Positions 7,901 to 15,572 of a stretch of DNA of 64,000 nt are shown here, piece after piece. Within the stretch, counting starts at the first letter, position 1; each line of letters starts with the position of its first letter. Where the stretch lies: assembly GCA_037443785.1 (NCBI GenBank), contig JBBINR010000015.1:13082-77081 (forward strand), written 5' to 3'. Below the pieces are notes generated by a model. The model saw only the letters and a list, made by a program, of their open reading frames with translations, ran no database searches and was not told the origin of the DNA. The DNA is from JAQUOA01 sp037443785. GTDB lineage: Bacteria > Bacteroidota > Ignavibacteria > UBA10030 > UBA8401. Position numbers and translations under genes: made by a program.

Positions 7901-10810
7901 CACGCTTGTAGTTGCAGAACCGGCGGATGTTCCATCCGATAACAGCGAAAAAAGATCGGAAGAGCACGTTGCAGTGTATGCTTCGCCTTTGTCGTTCTTC
8001 AAATAGAGATAAAAATAAATTGTCGAACTCGGAACCGTCTTTCCGTTTGTCGCCAGTACATCAATAGTGGAAAGCGAAAGAGAAACCGGGCGGGCAGTAA
8101 CGCTGACAGTTGAAGGAAATGAATTTACTTGCTGATACGACGATGTACCGGAATTATAAATAGATGAAATAACCGCAGTCCCCGTACTGACTGTCAGCCC
8201 AATCAATTTGCATGAATAGGTTCCATTTTGATTGTCAACAACGTCGGTAAGATATGCCTTGCCGTTGTTCATCGGATTCACACTTCCGAATATTTCGATC
8301 TTCACATTCAATCCGCCGGTTGTAATATTATTTCCGGAACCATCTTTCACCTGCAGAGTTACCGTTGTGGTATCATACTTTAAAATTGAACTCGATGCGA
8401 CACTGAGAACTGAGTTTGATGTGGAAAATGTTCCGGTAATGACAGTTACCGTCGGAAGCGAAGTTTGAATCGTATCTGTCCCGATCCTTGCGCTGATATT
8501 TTTTGCAGTGCCGGCTGTTGAGGCAGTAAATGTTGTGCTGTATGTTCCGCTTCCGTTATCGGTCACAGAGCCGAACGATCCGCTGCTTGTTCCCGAACCG
8601 TTTAAAAAGAATGTCACTCCGCTCAGTCCGCCTGTTGTAAGCGTGTCATTATTCACATCTCTTGCGTAAAATGTTACGGTTGCCGTTGCACCGGCAGCAA
8701 CAATCGGACGAGAAATGGAAACAGTGGAGTGTGCAACTGAATTCGATCCGCCGGCAACTGTTACCGTTGGGAGCGTTGAAGTGATTTGTGTACCGCCGAC
8801 AGAGGCGGTGACATTTTTCGCCGTGCCGACATTCGTTCCCGTAAATGTTGCAGAGTAAGCGCCGCCCCCATCGTCCGATACCGAGCCGAATGTTCCGCTG
8901 CTTGTTCCACTACCCGCAAGCGAAAACAAAACTGTTTGACCTGAAACATTCACACTATTTCCGCTTTTGTCTTTCAACTGCAACGCAACAGGAGTCGTAG
9001 CGTTCTTTGCGATCGACGGCGTTGTAACATTCACCAATGATTGCGACAATGAATATGGGAGAATGGAATTTTTCAATATCGAAATTTCATCCGGTGATTT
9101 TACAGAAACGATATCCGGTTTTCCATCACCATTGAGATCGCCAACAGCAATCACGTTGGGAAAAGTGATCGACGTGAGATAATGAATCGGCGATGCAAAC
9201 GAAATCGTGCCGGACGATCCGGTGTTTCTCGCAATCTTGAATCCGCTTGCTCCTTCGCATCCCCACACAAGATCAGGTTTTCCGTCGCCGTCAATGTCCG
9301 ATACTTGCATCGAATTGTAGGCATTCGGAAATGAAATCTCTATCGGATCTGAAAATGTAAGATCATCCGAAGGACTGGTATTTCTCCGCACCAAAATTTT
9401 ATTGAGATCCTGAACTTGATATGCGATATCAGGTTTTGCATCGCCGTCAAAATCCGCTACGACGACACGCTCAGCGCGCGAATCAACGGGCCAATTGCGG
9501 ATCGGAAGAAAACTTGTTCCATCTCCCATCGCGTTGACGAGCACCGTTACCATTCCCTGATGTGAATACGCATTAAAATTTCCCGCCACAACAATATCCG
9601 TTGTATCGTTCCCGTCAAAATCTGCGGCGGCAATACTGTAGATGTCGAGTTGATTTTGAAACACGGGATCGAGAATTTCAAGATCGGTTGCGAGCGAAAA
9701 AGAACTGCCGTTGTTGATAAACACACAAAGCCGACCGTGCACATCTATCGCCGGATTTCCGGAATACACAATGGCAATATCGGGTTTGCCATCGTTATTG
9801 AAATCGGCAACCACTGCATCGTTCGCGTTCATGTTAGACAAATAATCCGGGACCCACACGGAGTGATTGTCAGGAAAACCATTCGGCATCGAACCTGCGC
9901 CGCCATTGAATGGAAGACTTCCGCCCATCGCTTTCGCTCTGCCAGCTCCTCGCCCGCCGAGCGCCGTGAAGAGAGCGCCGATCAGCGCATTGTGGATCGT
10001 TCCTTTGATCATCTGCCACGAGCCGCCGGTCATGTCGGGATTCAAAAATTCCTGCCAATGCTGGAATGACGGTGTGCCGGGAAAACCAATATTGCGCTGC
10101 ACGCTGACGCCGTATTGCGTTACAACAACGAAATCGGTTACGCCGTCGCCGTCAAAATCCGCAGGGATAATTTTTTTCGGATCGGTCGGACGATTATCTT
10201 CTGTGCCGAAATAATTTTTCCGCGGAACAGACGGAGTAGGGATTTCTATTTTCGATGCAAATGAAAAATTGCCGGATGAACTTGTGTTTTGCAGATAAGA
10301 GATTGTCCGCGTTTCGAGTGGAGATGAGAATGAGCGGGTAAAGAGAAGATCGAGCTTCCCGTCATTATTCATATCTATCATCAACGGACGAAGCGGCGTG
10401 CCGGTAAGATTGATCGTTTGATCAACAGTGAGCGATGATGCATCGAGATCGCCGGCAGAGAATGACGGAGTGAAAAAATTTTTTGAAATTGCTGTTTTGT
10501 TTATTCCAATTACCGTGACACTTATCGTACCGTACGTTGCATTGATCGGAACGGTAACGGATAGCGATGTGCTGCTTGCCGTAGTGACGGTTCCTTTTCC
10601 CGCGCCAAAGTACACGATATTATTCGCCGCTGTGGAATTAAAATTTGTTCCGCTGATCGTTACCGTGCTTCCGGCAGATGCAGAAGCGGGGCTGAATGAT
10701 GTGATGGTTGGAACTTGTGCGCGAAGAATGCTGGCGACAAAGATGAAAAGATAAAAAATAATTCTGAAGTAAGTCTTCAGAATCACTACGGTGTATCGAA
10801 TGAATCTCAT
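4910..10810 (-). CDS. Giant multidomain T9SS-secreted surface protein (module 2 effector)
   Basis: 1966 aa. After a signal peptide come an IPT/TIG domain (about 33-115, PTITSFSPASASAGSTVTIS), FG-GAP/VCBS blades (about 120-590, DMNNDGKLDLL, DFDGDGVTDFV, DLNGDGKPDIV), and about four Ig-like repeats of invasin/filamin type each ending in GTYS/GTA...LPTVTV (about 600-1010). Fibronectin-III-like modules follow (about 1015-1215), then a right-handed beta-helix of polymorphic outer-membrane repeats (GGGMYN, GGGIYA; about 1220-1560). The end is a type A T9SS sorting domain (NYPNPFNPTTTIGF ... SSGIYFARLQSGDKVQLKK). It should be an exported, cell-surface or released adhesin-like protein. Its ATG overlaps the TGA of the solo receiver gene, with GAGGAGA as ribosome-binding site. 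Confidence 0.92.
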   Translation of the reverse strand: MRFIRYTVVILKTYFRIIFYLFIFVASILRAQVPTITSFSPASASAGSTVTISGTNFNSTAANNIVYFGAGKGTVTTASSTSLSVTVPINATYGTISVTVIGINKTAISKNFFTPSFSAGDLDASSLTVDQTINLTGTPLRPLMIDMNNDGKLDLLFTRSFSSPLETRTISYLQNTSSSGNFSFASKIEIPTPSVPRKNYFGTEDNRPTDPKKIIPADFDGDGVTDFVVVTQYGVSVQRNIGFPGTPSFQHWQEFLNPDMTGGSWQMIKGTIHNALIGALFTALGGRGAGRAKAMGGSLPFNGGAGSMPNGFPDNHSVWVPDYLSNMNANDAVVADFNNDGKPDIAIVYSGNPAIDVHGRLCVFINNGSSFSLATDLEILDPVFQNQLDIYSIAAADFDGNDTTDIVVAGNFNAYSHQGMVTVLVNAMGDGTSFLPIRNWPVDSRAERVVVADFDGDAKPDIAYQVQDLNKILVRRNTSPSDDLTFSDPIEISFPNAYNSMQVSDIDGDGKPDLVWGCEGASGFKIARNTGSSGTISFASPIHYLTSITFPNVIAVGDLNGDGKPDIVSVKSPDEISILKNSILPYSLSQSLVNVTTPSIAKNATTPVALQLKDKSGNSVNVSGQTVLFSLAGSGTSSGTFGSVSDDGGGAYSATFTGTNVGTAKNVTASVGGTQITSTLPTVTVAGGSNSVAHSTVSISRPIVAAGATATVTFYARDVNNDTLTTGGLSGVTFFLNGSGTSSGSFGSVTDNGSGTYSTTFTASTAGTAKNISARIGTDTIQTSLPTVTVITGTFSTSNSVLSVASSSILKYDTTTVTLQVKDGSGNNITTGGLNVKIEIFGSVNPMNNGKAYLTDVVDNQNGTYSCKLIGLTVSTGTAVISSIYNSGTSSYQQVNSFPSTVSVTARPVSLSLSTIDVLATNGKTVPSSTIYFYLYLKNDKGEAYTATCSSDLFSLLSDGTSAGSATTSVTNAGGGTYYMGWQGTTPGTARTVTATIDGNSVTSSLPTITVVPFGPGITYPGFGEQAVPVDTIFYWGASSGATSYRVQVVADSLNGTALIDTSGVTGTSLSVSGLQNYRVHFVRVMAMNSGIESNIWAERQFTTILPDVMPLYPPDRESNTSSPVPFSWASTNGASTFRFQIATDTGFVSLVTDEDTITQTIDTVKGLVAGTKYFWRVKAAGGGGTSSFSPTFSFTTSTSQNGASIYYVKAIGDDNASGTSWANAFATVTKALSVASAGTQIWVASGTYKPTATTDRSISFELKNGVALYGGFSGTETNLSQRNGQTNVTILSGDIDGDATLAGNSYHVVNASNTFASSVLDGFTITGGNADGWQRGGGIYCSTGYPILSNLTISNSYANDIGGGMYNVLGNPTLTNVTFTSNTSGDKGGGMYNERGKPVFINCSFIGNSAIDGGGVWNGNYNYPNTSNADFTNVMFKNNSSSHFGGGMYTEYSNPTFRNILFHNNSSGAGGGIYATQGTITVANTTFSNNAASGSVPTSGGGVYSWQATIDFKNTIFWGNTNNQVFNGMGSSSRFYNSLVQNGMPSAGGFGVDNAYGGFDADSGGNVYADPLFVNAASGDVRISTGSPAIDAGDNSLVTAISDIGGYPRIIGKKVDMGAFEYQSANDATGNSVTSNDSLYQFGNTKVNLNFSGIAPGKKVIAFASHYLTSPDSIGFTGTAPSFVSSFRWIIAQTGDVFSSASIVLSDVSTYPGVSDPSTLSIYHRSTPGSGNFSPLTTTYDAVTDKLTATTTTFSEFVIGSDNNALPVELFNLTVTANRLNAELKWKTATEANNYGFEIERAAISALPLANSQQLNAKSWFKAGFIEGNGTINSPKQYSFTDRNLKVGKYSYRLKQIDRDGKFKYTQAIEVQVGTVPKVFALEQNYPNPFNPTTTIGFTIQTTGLTTMKIYDVIGREAATLVNENLEAGVYHQYTFDASKLSSGIYFARLQSGDKVQLKKMLLIK

Positions 10811-11154
10811 AATTTTCTCCTCACAATTGAATTGATCTCCCCAAGATTTTCTTTCGAAACGAAAGCGTATGCCCCTGCATTCTTTGCAGCTTTTTCAAAA
10901 AATTTATCATCGTGCGCGGTGACGATAACTATTTTTGCGTTATGGTCGAATGCTATAATGCTCCTTGTTGCGGTGATTCCATCCATTTCTTTCATTTCAA
11001 TATCCATCAATACCCAGTCTGGATGAAACTGACTGTACAACTCAACGGCATACTTTCCGTCATCGCATTCTACACACTCGTCTTCATCCCGTATGACGAT
11101 ACTCTTCAGTGTCTCCCGCATTGCTCTATTATCATCAACAATAAGAAATTTCAT
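10807..11154 (-). CDS. Solo CheY-like receiver domain protein (module 2)
   Basis: About 115 aa from MKFLIVDDN; an in-frame ATG three codons upstream (11163) is also possible. Receiver residues are complete: IVDD, phospho-Asp in VLMD, Thr in VTAH, Lys in VSKE. There is no output domain. It is closest in sequence to the receivers of modules 1 and 3 (shared WVLMDI..K.MDGITATR with module 3). Its TGA stop overlaps the ATG of the 1966-aa secreted protein, so receiver and effector are co-translated. Function beyond phospho-relay or kinase buffering cannot be told from sequence. Confidence 0.88.
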   Translation of the reverse strand: MKFLIVDDNRAMRETLKSIVIRDEDECVECDDGKYAVELYSQFHPDWVLMDIEMKEMDGITATRSIIAFDHNAKIVIVTAHDDKFFEKAAKNAGAYAFVSKENLGEINSIVRRKL

Positions 11155-11235
11155 CGATGCCATTTTTCTACAATAATTTTTTGCTTGAGAGAAATTAGAA
11201 AGGAACAGTGGGGAAAGATATCCGTACGAACACAC

Positions 11236-11362
11236 TTTTGCTCGTGCGTAAACGCACGGGAAGATAGATCGTTGTCCTGCCCGCCGGCAGACGGGAATGT
11301 TTCTATCGGGTATCCATCAATGAATTACAGCCAAAAGTATGCGGGAATGACAATAAAAAAAT
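11236..11362. repeat. REP-like palindromic DNA between regulator and receiver
   Basis: Non-coding spacer with a perfect palindrome CGTGCGT-AA-ACGCACG (11243-11258), a GC-rich hairpin CCCG...CGGG near 11280-11295 and a GCGGGAATGACA word (about 11341). Words of this kind are typical of dispersed REP-type repeats in FCB genomes. No reading frame in it looks real. Confidence 0.45.
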
Positions 11363-12013
11363 TTATTCCAGCTCGGCTTTGTGTTGGAGGGCGAATTTTA
11401 TGACAGCGTTGGAGGATTGAAGATTGAGCTTTTTGGCAATATTAACGCGGTGATTTTCGACCGTTCGTTTGCTGATAAAGAGCGCATCAGCAATTTCCTG
11501 ATTCGATTTGAGATCGGCAATTCCTTTCATGACGCGAATTTCAGTCGGAGTAAGTTCTTTCAATATTCCCGCGGATTGATTATTCAATACAGATTTTTTC
11601 TGCAAAAGCACTTCGGCAAGCGTTGGACTGAGATAATGACGATCATCTCTTACAGCGGCAACTGCGCGCAGAATTTCAGATACAGCGGAATCTTTCAAAA
11701 GATATCCCTTCACTCCCGCATCCATTGCATCGAGAAAAACTTTTTTGTCTTCGAGCATTGTCAGCAAAATAATTTTTGTTTCTGAATGTATTGCCGATGC
11801 CCGCCGAGCAATTTCTAGTCCGGTCATTTTCGGCATGTTGATATCCAGAATTGCAATATTCGGCTTGAGGTCGGATAATTTTCGAAATGCATCTTCGCCA
11901 TCTTCTGCTTCCGCAATAATAGTCAGCGTTGGCTCTTTTGCAAGCACCTGCCGAACTCCCGAACGAAAAATCGGATGATCATCTGCAATGAGTATGGTTA
12001 AATTGTCAGTCAT
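11363..12013 (-). CDS. NarL/FixJ-family response regulator (module 2)
   Basis: 216 aa. The receiver has IADDH, phospho-Asp in AILDINMPKMTG, Thr in LLTM and Lys in LKDS. The C-terminal LuxR-type HTH reads LTPTEIRVMKGIADLKSNQE with recognition helix SKRTVENHRVNI. Same length and layout as the regulators of modules 1 and 3. Its partner kinase is at 12316-15429, but here, unlike the other modules, a 302-bp non-coding stretch with a MITE-like element separates kinase and regulator. Confidence 0.93.
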   Translation of the reverse strand: MTDNLTILIADDHPIFRSGVRQVLAKEPTLTIIAEAEDGEDAFRKLSDLKPNIAILDINMPKMTGLEIARRASAIHSETKIILLTMLEDKKVFLDAMDAGVKGYLLKDSAVSEILRAVAAVRDDRHYLSPTLAEVLLQKKSVLNNQSAGILKELTPTEIRVMKGIADLKSNQEIADALFISKRTVENHRVNIAKKLNLQSSNAVIKFALQHKAELE

Positions 12014-12132
12014 AAGAGGATATCCATAGATTATTATTTTCGTTCCGCGATTTCAGTCGGAAATAAGATGAAAGAGCTTTTACAAAAATTGTATTTGAAA
12101 TATAACGACGTATATCCGCCTTTTTATTCATT

Positions 12133-12261
12133 GAGACGTCTGAAAAATTGTCTATAGACAAGTAAAAGTCACACTGAGCGTAGTCGAAGTGTGATAATTT
12201 GAGCTGAATCATGGTTCGACTTCGCTCACCATGACAAACTCACGAGTTTTTCAGATGCCTC
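12133..12261. mobile_element. MITE/REP-like palindromic element, about 129 bp
   Basis: Near-matching terminal inverted repeats of about 17 bp (left 12133-12149 GAGACGTCTGAAAAATT; right 12245-12261, reading GAGGCATCTGAAAAACT on the other strand, with three mismatches) bracket three internal hairpins. These are a 14-bp perfect palindrome TTGTCTATAGACAA (12148-12161), CACACT...AGTGTG (12170-12192 region) and TCATGGT...ACCATGA (12209-12234). It carries no coding capacity and sits in the 12014-12315 gap between kinase and regulator. The rest of the gap holds a degenerate ATTCCTGCC...GCGAGAATGA hairpin (about 12280-12310) and no gene. Confidence 0.6.
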
Positions 12262-12315
12262 TCATTATAATTAATAATGGATTCCTGCCAGAAATTTGCG
12301 AGAATGATATCAAAG

Positions 12316-15300
12316 TCAAATTGGCACAGTCAATCGAATTTTTGTCCCTTCCCCTTGTCGTGAATCAATGTGCAACTCGCCGCGAAGAATATGTGCACGT
12401 TCTTTCATACTGCTCATGCCGAACCCGCGCTGCGGTTCGTTGCTCAGATTAATTCCAATGCCGTTATCGTGTATTATAACACTCAAAATTTTATTTTCTT
12501 TTTTTATTTCCACCACAACATCCGTTGCTCCGGAATGTTTTAAAATATTGTTCAAGCATTCCTGAACAATGCGGAAAAGATTGATCTCATTCTCTTTCGT
12601 CAAAGTGTTATTGATGTCGACAATGCGAATCGTAAAATTCATACGTGATGATTCAGCGATCGTTTCGAGCATCGACTCCAATGCAGCCGTCAATCCTAAC
12701 TGATCCAATTGTATCGGACGAAGATTGCGGGATATCTCGCGTACATTTTTCAGCGATGTGGAAATATATTCGATGACATCTTTTACTCCGGAAGATTTCA
12801 CTTCCGTTTCCGATTCGAACAACAATTTGTTTTTAATGATGAGCAGATCCTGTCCGACGCTGTCATGCAGTTCTGCCGCAATACGCTGCCGTTCTTGTTC
12901 CTGCGATTGGATCAACTGACGGGAGAATTCTTGCTGTAAAAGATTTTTCTTTTTCAACGCCGAGACACGCCGGAAATAAATGAACGGTCCGATGGATAAA
13001 AATCCAATTACAAGAATTCCTCTGAACCACCATGTACCCCACCATGGCGGTGTGATGATGACAACTAACGCCGCACCTTTTTCATTCCAAATGCCGTCGT
13101 TGTTCGACCCCTTCACGCGGAAAATATATTCACCCGGACCGATATTCGTGTAGGTTGCTTCCCGTTTCGTTCCTGCCTGCAGCCATTGTGCGTCAAAACC
13201 TTCAAGCATGTACGCATAGCAGTTCTTCGACGGATTCGTATAATCCAGCGACGCAAAACTAAAGCTGAAGACCGCATCGCTGTATGAAAGTTCGAGCGTA
13301 TCGAGTTCCGAAATTTCTTTATTCACGAATTTCATTTTTTTTCCATCCATTAGCGGAACACTGTTAACAGTGATTTCCGTAAGCACAACCGGCGGGACGT
13401 ACGAATTATTTACGATACGTTCCGGACGAAAAATGTTAAAGCCGTTGATACCGCCAAACAACAATTCTCCGCTGTGCAGTTTAAGCGCCGCCCCCATGTT
13501 GAATTCGTTGCTTTGCAAGCCGTCGCCAATGTCGTAATTGCGGAATATTCCGGCGTGGACATCGAATCGCGACAATCCTTTATTTGTGCTGATCCAAAGA
13601 TCGCCGGTGTTGTCTTCGAGAACAGAATAAATCACTTCATTCGGAAGCCCGTCTTTCATCGTGTACACAGTGAACGTTTCACTCTTCGGGTCGAAGCGAT
13701 TTAATCCGCCATACGTGCCGAGCCAGAGTATTCCTGATTTGTCTTCAATAATCGAAGTGATTTTATCATCGCTGATGCTGTTCGGATTGTTCGCATCATG
13801 ACGAAATCGAACAAAATTATTTTTCTCCGGAATAAATTTATTCAACCCACCGCCGGCAGTGCCAACCCATAAAGTTCCGGCGTGATCTTCACACAGCGAC
13901 CATACGGTATTGTCGGCGATGCTGTTCGGATTATTCGGCTGAAATTGATAGTGAGTAAATGATTGCTTTTTCCTATCGAACCGATTTAATCCGTCGAGCA
14001 ATGTCCCAATAAACATTTCTCCCGAATGCATTGTGTGAATTGACCAAATCGTATTGCCGCTGATCGATGATGGGATTTTTTTTTGGTAACAGAAGTATTC
14101 GTAAGAAATATTTTCATCGGAAGAAATCTTCATATGAATCAATCCGTTGCCGTTGCTGCCAAGCCACAATCCTGATATTGCGGCTTGATTTTCTTTTTCC
14201 AACACCCAGATCGTGTTGGTTCCGCCACGATTGCGAAACGCGTTTTTTCCTTCCATCTGTGTTAATTGATTTGTTATGCGGTCGTATTTCATCATTCCTT
14301 CCTGCGTTGCGACCCAAATCATGCCGGATGGATCTTCAGCGAACGAGCGTATTTTATTCCATCCGCCATTTTTAATTTTCCCCGGAGCAATTGCAACACG
14401 ACGGAAACGTGTTTGTCTTGAAGCGTACTTGCTGATGCCGTCATACGTTCCAATCCAAATAATTCTTGTGCGATCTTCAAAAAGAGACAACGCAGTATTT
14501 CCACTTAACGAACGGCGGTCCAGCGAATTATATGTAAAGCGTGTATTTTTTTTTGTATAAGGATTAAACCGGATCAAACCGTTTTTCGTTCCAATCCAAA
14601 AATTATTATTGGCATCTTTTAAAAAGCTTTCTCCCTCCAGCAATTGCGAACGTGATGAAAGGGCGTTTTCGTGAATCCATTTTTTATTTGTCAGATAGAA
14701 CAATCCTTCAGCAGCCGCGCACCACAATCTGCCGAGTGTGTCTTCTTCAAACCCGTTCACTGATGTCACAGATATGTCGGTATCATAGCGTGTGAATATT
14801 TTCTTCTCACGATCAAATGTCATAATTGAGCCATACGCACCGATCCATAATTGGCCTGCACGATCTTCATACATCGCGCGAACGATATTTTCTCCCGACT
14901 TATCATCTTGTCGGGGATCGATATAATAACGTGAAAATGTTTTCGTAGTCTGGTGAAATTCGTTCAGACCGTTGACGGTGCCGATCCACATTGTATTGCG
15001 ACGATCTTCGTAAACATGAAGAATATAATTGCTGCTGATCGAGCATGAATCATTTTTCGAATATCGAAAATGAGTAAAGCGTCCCCCGCTTGATTCGTAC
15101 TCATTCAATCCGCCGAATTGCGTTCCCGCCCACAACACGCCGCGGTGATCCACAAATACTGTGTTGATGTAATTATCGGAAAGAGAAAAAGAATCGGAAG
15201 AGGTGTGGCGGTAAATTTTAAAATTATATCCGTCGTATCGGTTCAGTCCTTCCTGCGTGGCAAACCAAAGAAATCCTTGCTGGTCCTGTGCAATGGAAAA

Positions 15301-15429
15301 AACCGAACTCTGCGACAATCCTTGTTCCAGGGTAATACGCTCGAAGACGCTTTGGTCTTCTTGGCCGTATAAAACGGAACAAAGGGTAATAAAATGAATA
15401 CAAAACAATTGGGCACGCGCTCTTTTCAC
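12316..15429 (-). CDS. Reg_prop/Y_Y_Y sensor histidine kinase (module 2)
   Basis: 1037 aa starting at GTG, with signal peptide VKRARAQLFCIHFITLCSVLYG. Propeller repeats fill about 25-690 (FDRITLEQGLSQSS-like opening, then W.GT..GLN motifs). A Y_Y_Y domain is near 715-795 (SYSDAVFSFSFASLDYTNP), a membrane helix near 800-822 and HisKA_3 phospho-His near 855 (AAELHDSVGQ). HATPase_c shows NNILKH, HDNGIGI and FGMSSM. No good ribosome-binding site precedes the GTG, so the exact start is uncertain. It should phosphorylate the regulator at 11363-12013 and perhaps the solo receiver at 10807-11154. It lies directly after the module 3 terminator. Confidence 0.92.
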   Translation of the reverse strand: MKRARAQLFCIHFITLCSVLYGQEDQSVFERITLEQGLSQSSVFSIAQDQQGFLWFATQEGLNRYDGYNFKIYRHTSSDSFSLSDNYINTVFVDHRGVLWAGTQFGGLNEYESSGGRFTHFRYSKNDSCSISSNYILHVYEDRRNTMWIGTVNGLNEFHQTTKTFSRYYIDPRQDDKSGENIVRAMYEDRAGQLWIGAYGSIMTFDREKKIFTRYDTDISVTSVNGFEEDTLGRLWCAAAEGLFYLTNKKWIHENALSSRSQLLEGESFLKDANNNFWIGTKNGLIRFNPYTKKNTRFTYNSLDRRSLSGNTALSLFEDRTRIIWIGTYDGISKYASRQTRFRRVAIAPGKIKNGGWNKIRSFAEDPSGMIWVATQEGMMKYDRITNQLTQMEGKNAFRNRGGTNTIWVLEKENQAAISGLWLGSNGNGLIHMKISSDENISYEYFCYQKKIPSSISGNTIWSIHTMHSGEMFIGTLLDGLNRFDRKKQSFTHYQFQPNNPNSIADNTVWSLCEDHAGTLWVGTAGGGLNKFIPEKNNFVRFRHDANNPNSISDDKITSIIEDKSGILWLGTYGGLNRFDPKSETFTVYTMKDGLPNEVIYSVLEDNTGDLWISTNKGLSRFDVHAGIFRNYDIGDGLQSNEFNMGAALKLHSGELLFGGINGFNIFRPERIVNNSYVPPVVLTEITVNSVPLMDGKKMKFVNKEISELDTLELSYSDAVFSFSFASLDYTNPSKNCYAYMLEGFDAQWLQAGTKREATYTNIGPGEYIFRVKGSNNDGIWNEKGAALVVIITPPWWGTWWFRGILVIGFLSIGPFIYFRRVSALKKKNLLQQEFSRQLIQSQEQERQRIAAELHDSVGQDLLIIKNKLLFESETEVKSSGVKDVIEYISTSLKNVREISRNLRPIQLDQLGLTAALESMLETIAESSRMNFTIRIVDINNTLTKENEINLFRIVQECLNNILKHSGATDVVVEIKKENKILSVIIHDNGIGINLSNEPQRGFGMSSMKERAHILRGELHIDSRQGEGTKIRLTVPI

Positions 15430-15506
15430 AAAAAGAAAATAACTTTACTCAATCATTTAATCCATAGAAATGTGGTTGTTCATAAAGTATATCCAATAGA
15501 AAATGT

Positions 15507-15542
15507 AAAAGCGCCGCAGATTCATGTATCCGCGGCGCTTTT
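15507..15542 (-). terminator. Intrinsic terminator of module 3
   Basis: A perfect 11-bp stem AAAAGCGCCGC / GCGGCGCTTTT around a 14-nt loop, located 30 nt past the stop of the module 3 effector and ahead of the module 2 kinase. Confidence 0.85.
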
Positions 15543-15572
15543 GATTAATTACTTCCTTTAATAAAGTAAAGA

